NCBI GenBank assembly: GCA_027592485.1
Contig: JAQCKL010000361.1
Location: 1 to 5,210, forward strand
DNA from: Cyanobacteriota bacterium
Lineage (GTDB): Bacteria; Cyanobacteriota; Cyanobacteriia; Phormidesmidales; Phormidesmidaceae
DNA length: 5,210 nt
Reading direction: 5' to 3'
The translations under genes were made by a program, and so were the position numbers. The notes beneath the pieces are model-generated. The model saw nothing but the letters and a program-made list of their open reading frames with translations. It ran no database searches and was not told where the DNA came from. This document shows positions 4,894-5,210 of this stretch, one piece after another (the stretch's first letter is position 1; every line of letters begins with the position of its first letter).

Positions 4894-4909
4894 GGGATAA
4901 CACAGGTTC

Positions 4910-5210
4910 ATGACGGATCGATTTTTTGAGCACCCGATTCTCAATTCCCCCTACGAGTATCCAGCCCAGCATTGGGAACTTGATGCCGATGGCCAGCCCA
5001 CCAACCAGGTGTTGGCGTTTCGGCGACGGGCAGAATTTGTGACGCCGATCCCGAAGCCGAAGAAGCGCCGTAGGGGTAAGGACGATGGCGAGCAGCAGAT
5101 TTTAGCCCTGTTCGACACCGAGGGCATCTCCGATGGGTCCCAGACCTATGACCTATCGCTGTTCATCAACAGTGTGCGGGACAAGGTCAACGCCTGGCGG
5201 CAACTGCCCA
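4910..5210 (+). CDS. N-terminus of a large DEAD/DEAH-helicase restriction endonuclease-type protein (BPTD_3080 family-like), cut by window edge
   Basis: The frame is open from ATG 4910 to the last base, 100 codons, with no stop. The start MTDRFFEHPILNSPYEYPAQ, then HWELDADGQPTNQ, RRRAEFVTPIPKPKKRRRG and the later INSVRDKVNAWRQLP are the characteristic opening of proteins annotated as BPTD_3080 family restriction endonuclease or type III restriction Res subunit-like helicase, usually about 900-1,000 residues. In that family the SF2 helicase motifs and the nuclease-like part come further on, so they are outside this window, and catalytic residues cannot be checked. Family members often sit beside a DNA methyltransferase gene, so a restriction-modification or other defence locus may continue to the right; this is inference. 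The start is the first ATG and agrees with the family N-terminus. The Rpn nuclease gene is divergent on the left. Confidence 0.85.
   Translation, partial: MTDRFFEHPILNSPYEYPAQHWELDADGQPTNQVLAFRRRAEFVTPIPKPKKRRRGKDDGEQQILALFDTEGISDGSQTYDLSLFINSVRDKVNAWRQLP

Larger units (their letters stand above)
4419..4909. other. 491-bp divergent intergenic region
   Basis: This lies between the starts of the Rpn gene (-) and the helicase gene (+), so it should hold promoters for both, but I see no convincing -35/-10 pair. GATAAT at 4784-4789 with TAGAAC 17 bp upstream is the best + strand candidate and is weak. The region holds a dispersed repeat arm (4589-4608), a nested hairpin (4588-4680), several smaller hairpins (for example ACACC 4725-4729 with GGTGT 4744-4748) and TGTCCCTAA repeated about 20 bp apart near 4809 and 4829. 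It has no tRNA and no recognisable protein. Confidence 0.6.

Overview
This window looks like a cyanobacterial chromosome segment. It carries six copies of the cyanobacterial HIP1 octamer GCGATCGC, and the GatB protein is of the type used by organisms that make Gln-tRNA by transamidation. Sequence alone does not settle the genus.

Layout, left to right. Positions 1-159 are a leader containing one arm of a dispersed repeat ending in GGCGACTGCTATA; a frame entering from the left stays open to a stop at 130-132. Positions 160-1650 are gatB, complete, on the + strand. Positions 1651-2117 hold no gene. This stretch has two 94-95-bp copies (86/94 identical) of a cassette made of a G/C hairpin, an invariant 29-bp core and a strong hairpin plus T-tract terminator. 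Between the copies lie two older tandem repeats at an exact 116-bp offset. Positions 2118-2731 are a small gene graveyard on the - strand: the last ~41 codons of a thiamine-diphosphate enzyme, then the C-terminal half of a polytopic membrane protein that has lost its front.

Positions 2764-3354 (+) encode an intact 196-residue soluble protein that I do not recognise. Positions 3360-3438 form a compact palindromic element. Positions 3561-4418 (-) encode an Rpn/PD-(D/E)XK family nuclease (transposase-like) with a 12-bp tandem repeat in its C-terminal part. Positions 4419-4909 are a 491-bp divergent intergenic region with a second arm of the dispersed repeat, a nested hairpin and a doubtful 43-codon ORF. 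From 4910 to the right edge runs the N-terminus of a large DEAD/DEAH-helicase restriction-type protein, cut by the window.

The genes do not form one operon. gatB is housekeeping. The rest reads as an accessory segment: repeats, truncated genes, a mobile-type nuclease and the start of what is probably a restriction/defence gene. The most interesting items are the duplicated terminator-bearing cassette (possible small RNA), the palindromic element at 3360-3438, the orphan gene at 2764, and the helicase whose partners lie beyond the window.
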